Positions 46,001 through 56,913 of a stretch of 64,000 nt of DNA are shown piece after piece. The stretch is from NCBI GenBank assembly GCA_021234155.1, contig JAJEKV010000005.1, positions 21,438,089 through 21,502,088 of the forward strand, written 5' to 3'. The position numbers and the translations under genes were made by a program. The notes beneath the pieces are model-generated. The model was not told the origin of the DNA. It saw only the letters and a list, made by a program, of their open reading frames with translations, and did no database searches. The DNA comes from Isoetes taiwanensis (lineage: Eukaryota; Streptophyta; Lycopodiopsida; Isoetales; Isoetaceae). Each line of letters begins with the position of its first letter. Position 1 is the stretch's first letter.

Positions 46001-46598
46001 GGTGATGCATATACCTTGGGATTATTGGAAAGTGTCGAATAACCTTCTGAGGTACCGTTTTTCCCTTTAGGTCATTCCTGTATCTCGGTTCATTACATAC
46101 GAGACAATGAGTGGACTTCTCATGCTCGGCAGGGGGATAGAAGATCATACAATCATTTGGACATGCATGTATGACTTTATAACCAAGGCCGGTCGCTTGA
46201 ATCATTTTCTTAACTTGAGATCTGTCGGTAGGCATATTGTTCTTCTCTGGAAGGATCTTCTCGTGCAATAACACAGCATCTAAGAGTGGTAAGATAAAAG
46301 ATGGAGATGGTGGTAAGATAGAAAGACTTGATAAGTATGTCACCTCAATGAAGCAGAGACACTTGCATTGCTCCACTTGAACTTGGTTTGGAGATTGAGA
46401 ATTAGCGAGCACGTAAAAAGCGAGGTTTGACGCGAGGAAATAAGCTGCGTTTACGCCCGATAACAATAGGGTCATCGTCGATCGACCAATCCTCGAAGGG
46501 TATCCCACATCTTCTACCATATCCTCTCCACCACCATCCTCGACATCATCTAAATCAATATCGGGTAATTCTTGAAGAGCGTGCAACATATCGAGCAT
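43023..46598 (-). pseudogene. CACTA (En/Spm) TNP2-type transposase, copy 2
   Basis: The better preserved copy, with three long open blocks. 45,960-46,598 holds an acidic start and GLGYKVIHACPNDCMIFYPP with a zinc-binding-like CLVC. 45,381-45,902 holds QFWKHVDATWPDFGKEPINA and YDAHKNDVFNLRGILLWTMH, then CMIC. 44,735-45,412 holds FYRLPYWTDLLIQHLLDPMH. Downstream are the DUF4218-type LERFMKVLKDMVRQKS (44.28 kb), a basic stretch (MAKWIARYENAKEEMEEKRH, 43.95-44.02 kb), the DUF4216-type FIFDVDWFDL (43.47 kb) and a C-terminal block with DPTWWFIIQTTPRG (43.23 kb). Introns remain between blocks and a few frameshifts occur, so intactness is uncertain. Confidence 0.9.
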
Positions 46599-46926
46599 CG
46601 GCTTTCCGCGAAGACTTAGTTCGGGTTAGATCAATAGTTTCATCCTCTTCATATTGATGCGTTATGCAATATCTTCATATTGGTGCGCTCGGCTTGAAAT
46701 TCACGGCGATAGGTTTCCCTTTGCACGTAACTTAGAACTAATGGATCGGGATGGAGGCCGCTCTGAATGAGTTCATTAACCGGGAGATAGCGTATTAACC
46801 ATCATGTCAAATAATGTAATAAGTATAAAATACATTACAACCATTTTGTATAGACTCACGAATGACAAAAACATATTAAAAAAAAAAAAAACCTCTTTAT
46901 TCCTTTTTTTTTTGAGTACAACAATA

Positions 46927-47975
46927 CTATTGTTCCATCTCAAATGGGAGAGGTCTATCATAGCGATAGTTGATGAATAACTCATCTCAATGTTTATGCT
47001 TTTAATAGCACACACCATGATATATCTGCTTTTCACGGATCTTGTAAAAAAATCTTCCTCCCCTCCTTGACACTCTAAAATTCACAATTGCATCGCTCAC
47101 GGTTGTCAATAGAACTGTTGATGAACCACGCAATATTGCCATGAACCCTGGGCCGACCATCAATAAACTTCAACTCCTCATCACATGCCCCCCACGGCTC
47201 GACTCATTTGAATTCATTCCATAAATCCTCATCGCCAAGCATATTTAGTCAAAGTTTGCCAAGTTTTCCAATCGTACTTTCGGGACACGCATATGGCATT
47301 AATGGAATGTGGGTATCTCGCTCCACTTCTATCTGCCAGCGTCTTGGGAGATAAGGCCGAATCCAGCTTCTGGACAAATGCGGCTCCGCATAATGATGTA
47401 TCTTCTTCCCCAATAAGCAAATTCTTGATCCATAGGGATAGGTAAGTCTACTGGCCACAAGCCAAATGTCTTGCGGTGCCTAACAAAGGGTCGGACTAAT
47501 CTTTGCAATTCTTGAGAATTTCACGAGGCGGTGAGGCCAAGCGTTCTTGGAAATGTGTCGACACATGCAATGTTCTCATGATTGTAGCCCTTACGTGTTC
47601 TTTCAGCTAGGGGAACACTTTCAGCGTTGGCACCCATCCACATTATTGATGAATCGGGTTACTGCTTCAGTTTCATATGCCTCTATGGACAACATTAAAC
47701 CAAAATCCACATCTAGTTTGGAGGAGACATCAGCATCATCTACCTACATATTTAGATATCATAAACATCTTGAATATATACTTAAAAGCTGGGAGAGATA
47801 CTCTTAAAAAAAAAAAAAAAAAATAATAATTGTATACCAACTGATATCCATGGCGAGCATCGATCTGGTGGGTTGTTCAAATGTACCAAATCTTATCGGA
47901 TGGTCTTCAACAACCGTTCTAAGTCGTCTCTTCACCCCATACATCTTTTACAATGCGCAAACTATTTTGTCCCTC
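46927..47975 (-). pseudogene. SET-like domain protein next to the transposase, copy 2
   Basis: Counterpart of the 14.3-15.6 kb gene. In order on the minus strand: MYGVKRRLRTVVEDHPIRFG (47.9 kb); VDFGLMLSIEAYETEAVTRF (47.7 kb); FGLWPVDLPIPMDQEFAYWG (47.45 kb); HGNIAWFINSSIDNRERCNC (47.1 kb); and DELFINYRYDRPLPF before a TAG at 46,927-46,929. A one-base frameshift separates the last two SET blocks. Conservation of HGN.A.FINSSI.N....NC and DELFI.Y.Y.RP.P between two diverged copies argues that the domain was under selection while the elements were active. Confidence 0.5.
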
Positions 47976-48052
47976 ACGCCATTACAAAAGGTAAGTACTA
48001 TATCTTTGCACAATAGTTTGAGCATTTGTGATAGATACAATATATGGTAGTA

Positions 48053-48098
48053 TAAACCCTAAACCCTAAACCTAAACCCTAAACCCTAAATCCTAAAT
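48053..48098. repeat. Interstitial telomere-type repeat (CCCTAAA)n
   Basis: About six tandem copies of CCCTAAA with one CCTAAA and one TCCTAAA variant. This is the Arabidopsis-type plant telomere unit. It sits between the SET-like gene and the cloverleaf array. Confidence 0.9.
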
Positions 48099-48099
48099 G

Positions 48100-48400
48100 G
48101 GCCAGTGGGCCCGGACCGTAGTCCTCTCCACTCAAGGTGAAGCCGAGCCATGCCCTTTCAGAATCTGACCCTTATATAAGTTTCAATTTCAATAAAGATC
48201 TTTTGGAGACGCCAGCTAGCCCGATACATAGAGTCCCCTCCACTCAAGGTGAAGTCGACATATGACCTTGACTCTGCACACCTCAATTTTGTAATCTACA
48301 TTGTACTTAGTAAGGTATGAAGGTGAGTTTGGGCCTGGCACATCTAGTCCTCTCCACTCAAGGTGGAGGCGACCGTGTCCTTGACCAAAAACACTGCGTT
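48100..48400 (-). repeat. Cloverleaf-like repeat array, three diverged copies
   Basis: Units lie at about 48,107-48,170, 48,210-48,280 and 48,325-48,395, all with TAGTCCTCTCCACTCAAGGT or a close variant. The central hairpin is intact in the third. The array is 5' of SET-like gene/TNP2 copy 2. Confidence 0.75.
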
Positions 48401-48704
48401 TTTTTACTTTCGCGTTATCGTCCTCTCCCTAGTTTATATATGTCTAGGCTACTAAATACAAGAATCGATAACTTACATGTGATCGGTTCCGCATATCCAA
48501 ATTTCCCACGGTGGTAAGGCAAAGATCAATCTGTCTCTGGCCATCTCCAAAGGCCGATCATGCCGGATGACCATGGTGATCCATGTAGGCAGCAACAAGT
48601 ATAAGATATGGTTAAAAGAAGAACACCAAAGGCTTTAGGGCCGGAAGAGGAGCGAAAAGAAAATAACAATGAAGGCCCAGGAGAAAAAGTTGTTTATATA
48701 GAAA

Positions 48705-48985
48705 TCTTTAGCGTCGCATGCGGCGTGGCGTCGCCCGGCGGACGTAGTGTCAATCACATGCCAAGTCACCTCGACTTGGCGTGCCACAACGCAAGTCGTC
48801 ATGGGGCGTGTCGCGTGCGTTACGTAAGACCACGCCGCATGGCGTATGATCAGTCAATCCGTCAAGATCCGGGTCACATGCGACTGGCGGTACACGTGGC
48901 AAGTATGCGTCTTGGCGTGTCTTATGTTACTCAGCAATGTCACATAGCGTTAAGCATGCGACGTCGACATTAATGTTGACATTTG
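48705..48985. repeat. GC-rich subterminal-type block
   Basis: Contains GTCGCATGCGGCGTGGCGTC and related GGCGTG motifs, shared with 24.9 kb and 52.8-52.9 kb. It may be the original subterminal region of the TNP2-bearing element, with the following 4 kb acquired later. No clear terminal repeat is seen. Confidence 0.45.
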
Positions 48986-50690
48986 TCGTGACATTTGCCG
49001 GTTATGAAATTTATGTATACCTATCTTTGTTACGACAACCTAAAATCGAGCAAGTTTTGTGTAACAACCTAAAATCTGCATACCTCAAAACACTTGAACA
49101 TAGCTTGATTAGGCGCATCCGCGAGCAAATTAGCGTGATGTGGTCGACATTTTCTTGTGACATTTGTGCGTGACAATGCCGGCCAGTGGGCGATGGCATT
49201 TTTTAGGCAAATTTTGATCGAGGCAACTTTAACACATGGGACATTAATGCCTTGGATTTGCAAAGTCGTCGAGGCGGTTCTCCCACTATCTTTGGACACC
49301 AAGTTCCTCATTCAGGTTGCATTTTGTTGCTTCTCTAAAGATGTTGGGTTGAGGATATGGGAGTCCCACTTTTGACTACCCAATATTCTCGTTGTAGAAA
49401 TTCTAGGGGTAAATCCATATGTCATTTCTAATTCCTTCTTTTTTCTCTTTCTCTGGGATCAACGCGGAAGCTAAATTATGAGCTCAAAAAATTACGGATC
49501 AACCATCTCCAACTCCATGTCCATCACTAAATTCATGCGCTTTTTCAAAATACCCATAGCACAAATAGGCCTATACAAATTAAAAAAAAGCAATATTATT
49601 GTCATATCCTTATTCATCGTGGCATTCATCTTCTTGATATCCATCCACGATCATATTCATCTTCTTCATATTTTTTATCTTCAAATTCCATTTTGAAAAA
49701 CTGATTTGAAAATCTATATCATATCATATATCCAGTTTTTTGTATTCTACATCATGCTTATATACATAAAGGCGATTGCCTCAAAAATTACGGATCAACC
49801 ATAAACTAAATTACGAGCTCAAAAAAATTACGGATCAACCCGGGAGCTAATCGAGCTCAAAACTACCATATTATAGTTATATCAAAAGATAGAATTTAAG
49901 TTGCTTCAATACCAAATATCGACTCCAAACGACTGAAAACTTTTACGCAAAGGGTTTTGCATCCTCATCAACACTTTGTAATTTCCGCAACCAGTGAGAA
50001 GGATCCCTTCGCCAGTGATGTAAAATTTTTACCTTGGATATCTCTCTCAAACGAAACCACATCATTCACCGCAAATTCTTTGCCTTGACAAACTGCTCCG
50101 ACCTTTTGCGAAGACATAACTGCGAACTATCCCAATAACGATATCTAAATTTCCACATGCATTGATTTTAATCTATAAGCGAAGCATCTTACTTTTTTTT
50201 TTTCTCCACAATTCCATCGCCAAGGCAAATGTAGCCTGCGTTGATTTTTTGGAATGACGAAACAAACAAAAATCCAGCGAGAATCGGATTATCAAATCAA
50301 AGCCGCCCACTTGGTTGCACAAGCCGCGAAATGAAATGCCGGTCTCAAGGACTTTCTTATCTAACCAATCTACACTATCTTGAGAGCCAACTAGATCCAC
50401 CACGAAAATATCCGGTGGAGTGTCTAGCATAATATCCTCTAGAGGCTGAACTTTTGTGGCACGCGTGGCTCATTATCAAGCGTGAATCAAGCTCTCTAAA
50501 AAAGATGGCGCGCATCATTTTCTATACTCCTTGCCAACCCCATCGGGAAAACTACGAATATCTTAGTCACTGCTTGGAGATTATTTGCGGGGGTCGAACT
50601 TGATAAGAATGCATTACCCAGCGACTACAAAGGCGAGACTCATTTATTACCGCAGATCCCATATTAGCCATTAGCAGCGGACACGATAAA
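48986..50690. other. Unassigned AT-rich segment
   Basis: The motif AAAAATTACGGATCAACC recurs at about 49,483, 49,788 and 49,826 beside GAGCTCAAAA. A minus-strand open frame at 50,173-50,430 (with DTPPDIFVVDLVGSQDSVDW) could be a captured exon but matches nothing I recognise. Confidence 0.35.
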
Positions 50691-50699
50691 TTGGTTAGA

Positions 50700-51400
50700 A
50701 TATTAGAATACAATTGCGGGGAGATGAAGAAGCAAATCTAGACAATGACACGATAACAATAGAACTTACGAAGCACCGGTATGACTAGATATATTATTAT
50801 TTCATATTTTATAGGCGAATTGACATGGTTGGGATGTAATATAAGCGTATTGCCCTTGCTTGGATGGAGAAATCTGAACTTCAGGCAGTTGTGGGAACTC
50901 ATATGTTTATAATTATCAAATTATCGGGGATTTGGAAAGACAATCTACGCAATTGCTTTGATTTTGAAGGCTAGACCGCCAAAAGCGTCAAAGATACAAT
51001 GTAGAAGAATCTTGAAAGCACCTTGATTGTTTGCCCTAAATCGCTTTTAAAACAATGGGAACATGAATTGAAGGAAAAAGTAGCACCATCGTCAAGCTAT
51101 CGTGTACATATACCATGAAGATCGAGGAGAAGAATAAATTGTGTTGAACTTTGTAAGCCGCGACATTGTGCTTACTACATATGGAACCATTTGTTACGAA
51201 TTCTGAAAACCATCGAAGAGGATGAAAAGAAGCGACCCCGGGCTAAAGGGGGCACCTTGTCGAACATTAGGTGGTTTAGAATTATTGCGGATGAAGCTCA
51301 ATCCATTAGAAAAGCTCACACTAAAAGTTCACGCTTCTTGCGGGGGCTTAAGGGCACAATGAAGATGGTGCCTTTTACGGAACATCACGACCTTCTCGAC
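50700..51400 (+). pseudogene. Captured SNF2-family helicase fragment
   Basis: Motifs appear in the right order for the N-terminal ATPase lobe of SNF2 proteins. KRIALAWMEKSE (50,843 on) leads to GFGKTIYAIALILKARPP (motif I/Walker A, from 50,928). TLIVCPKSLLKQWEHELKEK (motif Ia, 51.03 kb), DIVLTTYGTICYEF (51.16 kb) and IRWFRIIADEAQSIRKAHT with a DEAQ box at 51,290-51,301 (motif II) follow. The next motif survives only as a shifted RWCL. At least two frameshifts are present. The C-terminal lobe is absent. A candidate intron near 50,785-50,822 suggests capture as DNA. Closest in style to Rad5/Rad16-like SNF2 proteins. It lies inside the 28.5 kb transposon. Confidence 0.75.
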
Positions 51401-51432
51401 ACATATGTCACATATGTCACATATCTGAAAAG

Positions 51433-51450
51433 TTCTAGAATGTTCTAGAA
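51433..51450. promoter_or_regulatory. Perfect heat-shock-element-like palindromes
   Basis: TTCTAGAATGTTCTAGAA gives four alternating nTTCn/nGAAn modules, the classical heat-shock factor site. Further TTCTAGAA copies lie at 51,504-51,511 and 51,532-51,539. Function is inferred from sequence only. Confidence 0.4.
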
Positions 51451-51539
51451 AGTTTTAAAAAGTTTTAAAACATAAGAGAATCTTGGGTGAGCCTAAGGAA
51501 TCCTTCTAGAAAATTCGAATGTTGTAGAAAGTTCTAGAA

Positions 51540-52600
51540 TGAATGTTCTTGAGAGAATACACGATTTTCTTCCCAAAGCATTTTGCTAGATGACCAATTA
51601 AAATATTTTAGTTCAACCAACTCCACAATTCTCTTGATTTTTCGATGAACAAACTTGTCCAAAGAAGGCAACAACCTCCACAACCTCGGAATGGCCATAA
51701 TGAAGAAATTAAAAAAGCAGGTTAAAGAGATTTCTCGAAAAAAAGCATGATTTTTGGGCTGCTTTGTATGTTGTATTTGTCGGATCATACAATCGATCAC
51801 GGCGACAACCCATAAAAATCTTGGCGCTCAAAGCGGAACAAGTTCATGAGTCATGAAGCGAAAACAATCGAGCATGGCGTTAAAAGCGCACCAAAGGACC
51901 CGGCAATGTCGGCAAAGCTCAACCGCCTTGTGATCCCTAAGCTCGGTGAAGCCCATTTTCCTTTGCACCATGACATGCTCTACTTTGAAGACTTCCAAGG
52001 TAACGGTGGCGGTTTAGATACTCTTCTTGCATAGCGGCCCGGAGCTATGTTCAATTCCACTTTCCATGTATGGATCTCGAAACAAGGCCATCAGCGGGTG
52101 TAGCCACATAGTACCTCGGCTTTTCAAAATCCTCATCAATGGGGTTCGGCTTCATATGGAACTTGTGCAATTGAAGCATAAATTCCTCCACCATCATATA
52201 TCACAAAATCATCGGCGTTTGGCGGTAAAGTTACAAGTTCAAGCATTGCTGCCGATTCCAACCTTGATGTTGATCTTTCAACTTCCATAGTGCCATTAGA
52301 ATTACTTGTATACCCGGCATGAGATTTTAAATCATAACCTTCTTCCCCACAGTATTGGCGTATCCATATGTGTTTCTTTGGTTTTCTTGATATAGTTCGA
52401 GACAATATTTTTCCGGCTCTTGCAATCTCTCAAAGCCCCAAAAAACCATTTTTTCTCAAAGTCTAGATGAAGGAGGTAATTCATGCGGTAGCACATCTTT
52501 GTGATGATGCATGTGCGGGCAACATGCTTAAATGAAGGCTGCCGGGTTGGTGGTCGAGTCTTTTTTGAGGCGGTATCAATCGGGCGGTTATTGAATTTGT
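51540..52600. other. Unassigned, with coding-like minus-strand frames
   Basis: The minus-strand frame 52,136-52,405 (with LPPNADDFVIYDGGGIYASI) and the frame 51,534-51,800 are open, but I do not recognise either. They may be further captured exons. Confidence 0.25.
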
Positions 52601-52609
52601 AATCCTAAA

Positions 52610-53120
52610 ACCAAAAACTTGTATAAAAATATCGTCACATCGACCACCTACGTCACATATACGTACTAACGTGTCATATCGTCACATATACATCTTGGCG
52701 TGTCATATCGTCACATATCACGTATGGGCGTGTCATATCGTCACATATCGTCTTGGCGTGTCATATCACGACACATCGTCACATCGTCACATATCTGGCG
52801 TCGCATGCGGCGTCCGTCGTAAACATCACACACATGTCGTCCACGGCATGGCGTCCACAGCGTGGCCGGATGCGCTTCGTCCGCGATGTCGGGCGTCGCA
52901 CCATCGTCGCATGCGGCGACTGGCGTGACACATCGTCCGCTGGCGGCGTCCGCGATGTCGGGCGATCGCACCATACGTGTCGGGGCGTCGCACCATCGTC
53001 GCATCACGGCGTTCTGCGGACGTGGCGTCGCATTGGCGTCGCATGGTGGCGTTATTTGCGGCGTCCGCGTCGCCTGAGCGTCGCAAGCCCGCGTCGCTAA
53101 AAGTCCATTCTCTTGTTGTG
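52610..53120. repeat. Right subterminal region and terminal repeat
   Basis: Repeats of CATATCGTCACATATC and GGCGTGTCATATCGTCACAT (52.62-52.80 kb) pass into dense GGCGTCGCA and GTCGCATGCGGCG motifs. They end with the inverted terminal repeat at 53,091-53,120. No gene is proposed; the long frames here come from the repeat composition. Confidence 0.75.
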
Positions 53121-53382
53121 CTCGAGAGAAAAAAAGAATGAGAAGGGGATATGTTATTATTGTCATGAGGTTGAACACTTTAAGAATGAATATCCCAAAC
53201 TTAACTTAGATTTCGGTTTTTATCATTGTGGTGGCAAAGACACATTGCAGCTAAATGTTCTACACCAAGAGAGTTTGGGCGGTAAATTGGGTGCTCCAAT
53301 CTATTTTGCTGGGATACATAATCAAGTTGATCTTGTTTTTTCAAGTTGTTCATCTATGAAGTATTGCTTCAAGATCATATAA
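53121..53382 (+). pseudogene. Right half of the split gag-like gene, zinc-knuckle part
   Basis: Opens directly after the transposon end and encodes CYYCHEVEHFKNEYPKL, a retroviral-type zinc knuckle (CX2CX4HX4C) in which the last Cys is Tyr (TAT). The stop is at 53,380-53,382. In frame with 24,487-24,590 once the transposon is removed. Confidence 0.6.
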
Positions 53383-53651
53383 ATATTAAGAATTGTATCA
53401 ACATATTTTGTATAGAACTATGATTGATTGTTTGTTAATATTTGTCAAATTTGAAATATGAAATATGAGTTTGCCTAAGGTTTTGATGGAATATGGAACC
53501 TCTATACAGCTTTGTCTAAGATTTTAGAATATGAAGTACGAGGGCTCGAACCTCTACCAAAATAATTCAATGTTTTAACAAGACTACGTTGACCAATATA
53601 ACAAATTCAACTATATTAAAGATATAGTCTATGGAAGAAAAGATTAGCCTC

Positions 53652-54230
53652 TCATCGACATTGCTTCTCAGTAGCAGACAAAGGGCTCTCGAACCGCACG
53701 ATTAATCTGCATGGACACTGTTCTATCTGATTGAGAGGCGTCGGAGGAGCAAGGCCCAGTACTAAATGTGCTATTGGAGGAAAAATATGATGATGTCTTC
53801 TTTGTATGTGCTCAGAAAGACGATTATCACATCGAGTTGCAAATTTGATGGCTTCTTCTAGAGTCTTGGAGCCCTTCATAGACAACAATATATCTTTGAC
53901 ATCCTCATGAAGCCCTCTCCAAAGATGATCATGGAGAGAAGCATCATCCATGCAGTCAATTGCAATTTGACAGAATTTAGATGCATAAACTGAAGTTGGA
54001 TAAAACCTTGTGCGAGAAAAGATGAATTTTATAACAATTCATGCCCGACAATATGTATCCAGAAAGCATGCCTTAAGCTCAGCCGTAAAATCAGCATTTT
54101 CATGAGAGGGCTCGTGATATAGGCACACCAAATATTGACCGAGATAGATAGGCTTTATATTCATCACAATAGCAGTATACATTGGGTTTATAATTTGGAA
54201 GCGATTGGGGTAACTGACCATAGGTCCAAT
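53652..54230 (-). pseudogene. Ty3/Gypsy-like gag fragment
   Basis: The minus strand encodes YASKFCQIAIDCMDDASLHD followed by WRGLHEDVKDILLSMKGSKT and LEEAIKFATRCDNRL. This is the usual Retrotrans_gag pattern (F..L......D......F..GL...I...L......L..A...A...D). A stop or frameshift lies near 54,050, with another gag-like block to 54,220. No zinc knuckle or pol is attached, so it is a fragment. Confidence 0.6.
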
Positions 54231-54469
54231 AGCTTAATACTGCACATTTAAAACATGACAAAAATGATGAGTTTAAAAGTAAACATATTGATATTATGAA
54301 CATAGATTGCTTAAGAATGCCAGGCGTTATTCATAAAGTCTGATAACTACTAAGGATGTTTTAATTATTGAGCATGATGAAACTATCGACATGATTGGCC
54401 CAGATGGAAAGGTATGGTTTCTTCTTGGTGTCATGCATGCAAATTGATATGGTTTGCTAACTATGATCG

Positions 54470-54720
54470 AATTCAAAATCATGGAAAGAAAAGCTATGTA
54501 ATTACTTGCAAATTAGGAAGTCATGAGGTTATTTCAAAACATCATGGAAAAGCCATATGATTTATTGAGAACCATAGAAAAGTCAGAAAATTGAATTGAA
54601 ACATCATGGAAAAGCTATGTGATTTATCAAATTTTTGAAACATCATGGAAAAGCCATGTGATTTATCAAATTTTTGAAACAATATGGAAAAGTTCTTGTG
54701 ATTTATCAAATTTTTAGAAG
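54470..54720 (+). repeat. Short tandem repeat, about 40-45 bp, five diverged copies
   Basis: Copies of CATGGAAAAGCCATGTGATT followed by TATCAAATTTTTGAAA, tandem and diverged. They sit immediately 5' of the truncated LINE. Confidence 0.7.
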
Positions 54721-56458
54721 GAATGGGGCGACACTCCTTATAGGGATGACTCTACCAACTACCGTATGATCATGGTGAGGCCGTTACTCGCAAAACTTAT
54801 AGCAGGTGTGCTGGAGAAGAAGTTAACGCAATGGGCTGAGGAAGCTGGAGTACATGTAGTTGGCCAGGCAGGTTTTCGCCCTGCCCACTCCACGAGTGAT
54901 CATATTTTTACTCTCAGAATTCTTATGGAAGCTAGCCCAATGCACGACGTGACTTGTATTGCTGTTTCGTGGATTTTAAGATGGCATATGATAGCGGTCC
55001 CTCGGGACTGTTGTGCTTAGCAGCTTGAGGGGCTGCATGTCCCACAGGGATTTGCGAGAATGCCATCTACACCTCTATGGCCGGAATATATGCCACTTTG
55101 TCTGCGTCAGATCACCGGGTGAACAGCACCATAGGTGTCAAACAGGGATGTCCGTTATCTCCAACGCTTTTTGCACTCTATATTGACAAGTTGGAGACCT
55201 GGATGCAAGAGCATGGAGGTGGTGGCCCGCGATTGCGAGGCATATCTGATAAAAGCAGTTGCTCTATCACGACGATGCGGGCTTATTGTCCCATACAACT
55301 AGGAGTATGTAGGAACATTTGGATGCTCTCAGTCAATTTTGTGACATAGCAGGAACGACCATCAACCAGCAGAAAACCAAGTTGTTGCCAATCCACATGC
55401 AGCAGACATGATATCCCGAGACTTCTATTCTACGAGAGGACAAAGGATGGAAGTTGTAAGGACCTTTAAGTATCGGGAATCGATTTCTCTGCTAACATGC
55501 TATGGGATGGTATGTAGAAAGAAGGGTCGGTGCGGGATGGAAAGCAACATATGCAATCTGAGAATAGGCATTCTGAGAATAGATCTCTGCGATTGGGCCG
55601 CATAAAGCACACATTCCGAGCACTTTCGTGGAACCCGGTATTCTTTGTATGGGGTAGAGGTCTGCAGGGGCAGTGGTTAGCAAAGGGTACTTGGGATAAG
55701 CTAGAGAGGGTCTGAAGGCTTTCGGACATACAACCTAGGCATCAAGGACATGGTGCCTTATCAGATTTTCTTTGTATGAGAGGCTGTCTTTTGGCCCTGC
55801 GACGTGCACGCTATCATGCACCTTGCATATTTCCATAAGGTTGTGAGAATGGATGCACAACGTCTCCCTTCCACGGCTCACGGTATTGGCACAAAGGGCC
55901 TGGCGTTTCCCGAGAGTGTGGCGGGGAGCATGGTAGGGGATGGTTAATGCAAGGTGGTCCATAGACTATCAGCAGTTATGGATATGTTGGATATCGCGGG
56001 CGGGGCTGCATTTGAATGGCGCTTTGCTACCTCTCGTGGGATCGCCCACTCTTGCAAAGCCCAAAGCGAGCACTACCACATGCGGGTTAATCCGTCAGCG
56101 AACATGGCCCCACCCGTGTTGAAGGCACACATCTCTACCAAAAGCGGAGCTATAGCTGCAATAAGGATAGGGTCCCACCATCTCGAATTGAGACATGCCA
56201 TTTGGGAGTGCGGATGGAGGCGGGGAATCCCCGACATGAGTTATGCTAGTCTTTGTCACATGCGAGATAGTAGAAGATGAACACCATGCTCTACAAGAAT
56301 GTCCGGCATATGCACACATCTGAGCAACTCATGCCGATCTTAGATGCTCTGAGATAGCAATTCATCAACTACTGGCTTCGCCAATGGTTGCACGGCTCGC
56401 GTCCTACATTCTGCAAGTCTCCACCGTCAGGGAATCCCTCACAGCACAGGGAATTTGA
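54721..56458 (+). pseudogene. LINE (non-LTR retrotransposon) ORF2 remnant, plus strand
   Basis: Begins inside the reverse transcriptase: TNYRMIMVRPLLAKLIAGVL, then GFRPAHSTSDHIFTLRIL (54.87-54.92 kb), then a shifted frame with VKQGCPLSPTLFALYIDKLE (55.14-55.20 kb). The catalytic loop reads YHDD (55,265-55,276) where YADD is expected. C-terminal blocks include ISTKSGAIAAIRIGSHHLEL (56.13 kb) and a Cys/His region with EDEHHALQECPAYAH (56.28 kb), ending in TGA near 56,458. Same family as the 22.3-24.4 kb LINE. The 5' half is missing. The 3' flank has a ~55-bp direct repeat (TATGCTAATACAAATTT...) at about 56,662-56,755. Confidence 0.75.
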
Positions 56459-56913
56459 GTGCCCAGATAGGGCCTCTGAACGCCTACTACAAGGGTTTTT
56501 TCCTCCCACATGGGGGTTTTAAATCCCGTGGTAGAGACACATTATCTGGGGGTTTTACGTGGTTTTCTTTGTGTTTGGATCGTTCCAATATATTGTACTC
56601 ACACCGTCTCATAGGCGGTTGGCCTCAGGTGGGCGTTAAAAATATACTTCCTTCCTTCCTTATATGCTAATACAAATTTCATATTCATAAAAGCAATGGA
56701 GCAACATTTCCCATATGCTAATACAAATTTTCTTTATGAAAGCAATGGACCAAAATGCATCGAACACTTTGGAATTGCTCCAAATTGCGGACCTCTAAAT
56801 CCCGGATACTATTTCTAAAATTGCTTCAAAATGCTCAAATCACAGCATGAAAATCACATTCCAGCTACTGCTATAACCCTCATCTTGGAAGAAACCTAAA
56901 AATCGTGCAGAAA

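Larger units (their letters stand above)
24591..53120 (-). mobile_element. 28.5 kb CACTA-like transposon with CTC target duplication
   Basis: The left end starts CACAACAAGAAAAAGGCCAT and continues TTAGCGACGC. The right end, read inward, starts CACAACAAGAGAATGGACTT and continues TTAGCGACGC. The two 30-bp ends match at 26 positions, including the first 10. The 3 bp outside each end are CTC (24,588-24,590 and 53,121-53,123), the duplication length typical of CACTA elements. Subterminal blocks at both ends share the motif GTCGCATGCGGCG. The interior holds a TNP2 transposase (43.0-46.6 kb, minus), SET-like gene, genes X and Y, repeat arrays, a second CACTA-like end at 42,407 and a captured helicase fragment. 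Orientation is taken from TNP2. The start CACAA in place of CACTA is unusual. Confidence 0.8.

Noticed and set aside
49130-49170. Possible terminal repeat (CACAAGAAAATGTCGACCAC read on the minus strand) near 49.15 kb
   Set aside because: It resembles a CACTA start only loosely, has no partner and no duplicated flank.
52741-53178. Long Arg/Thr/Ala-rich frames over the right subterminal block
   Set aside because: They cross the transposon terminus and derive from GCGTCGCA-type repeats; they cannot be genes of either the element or the host.
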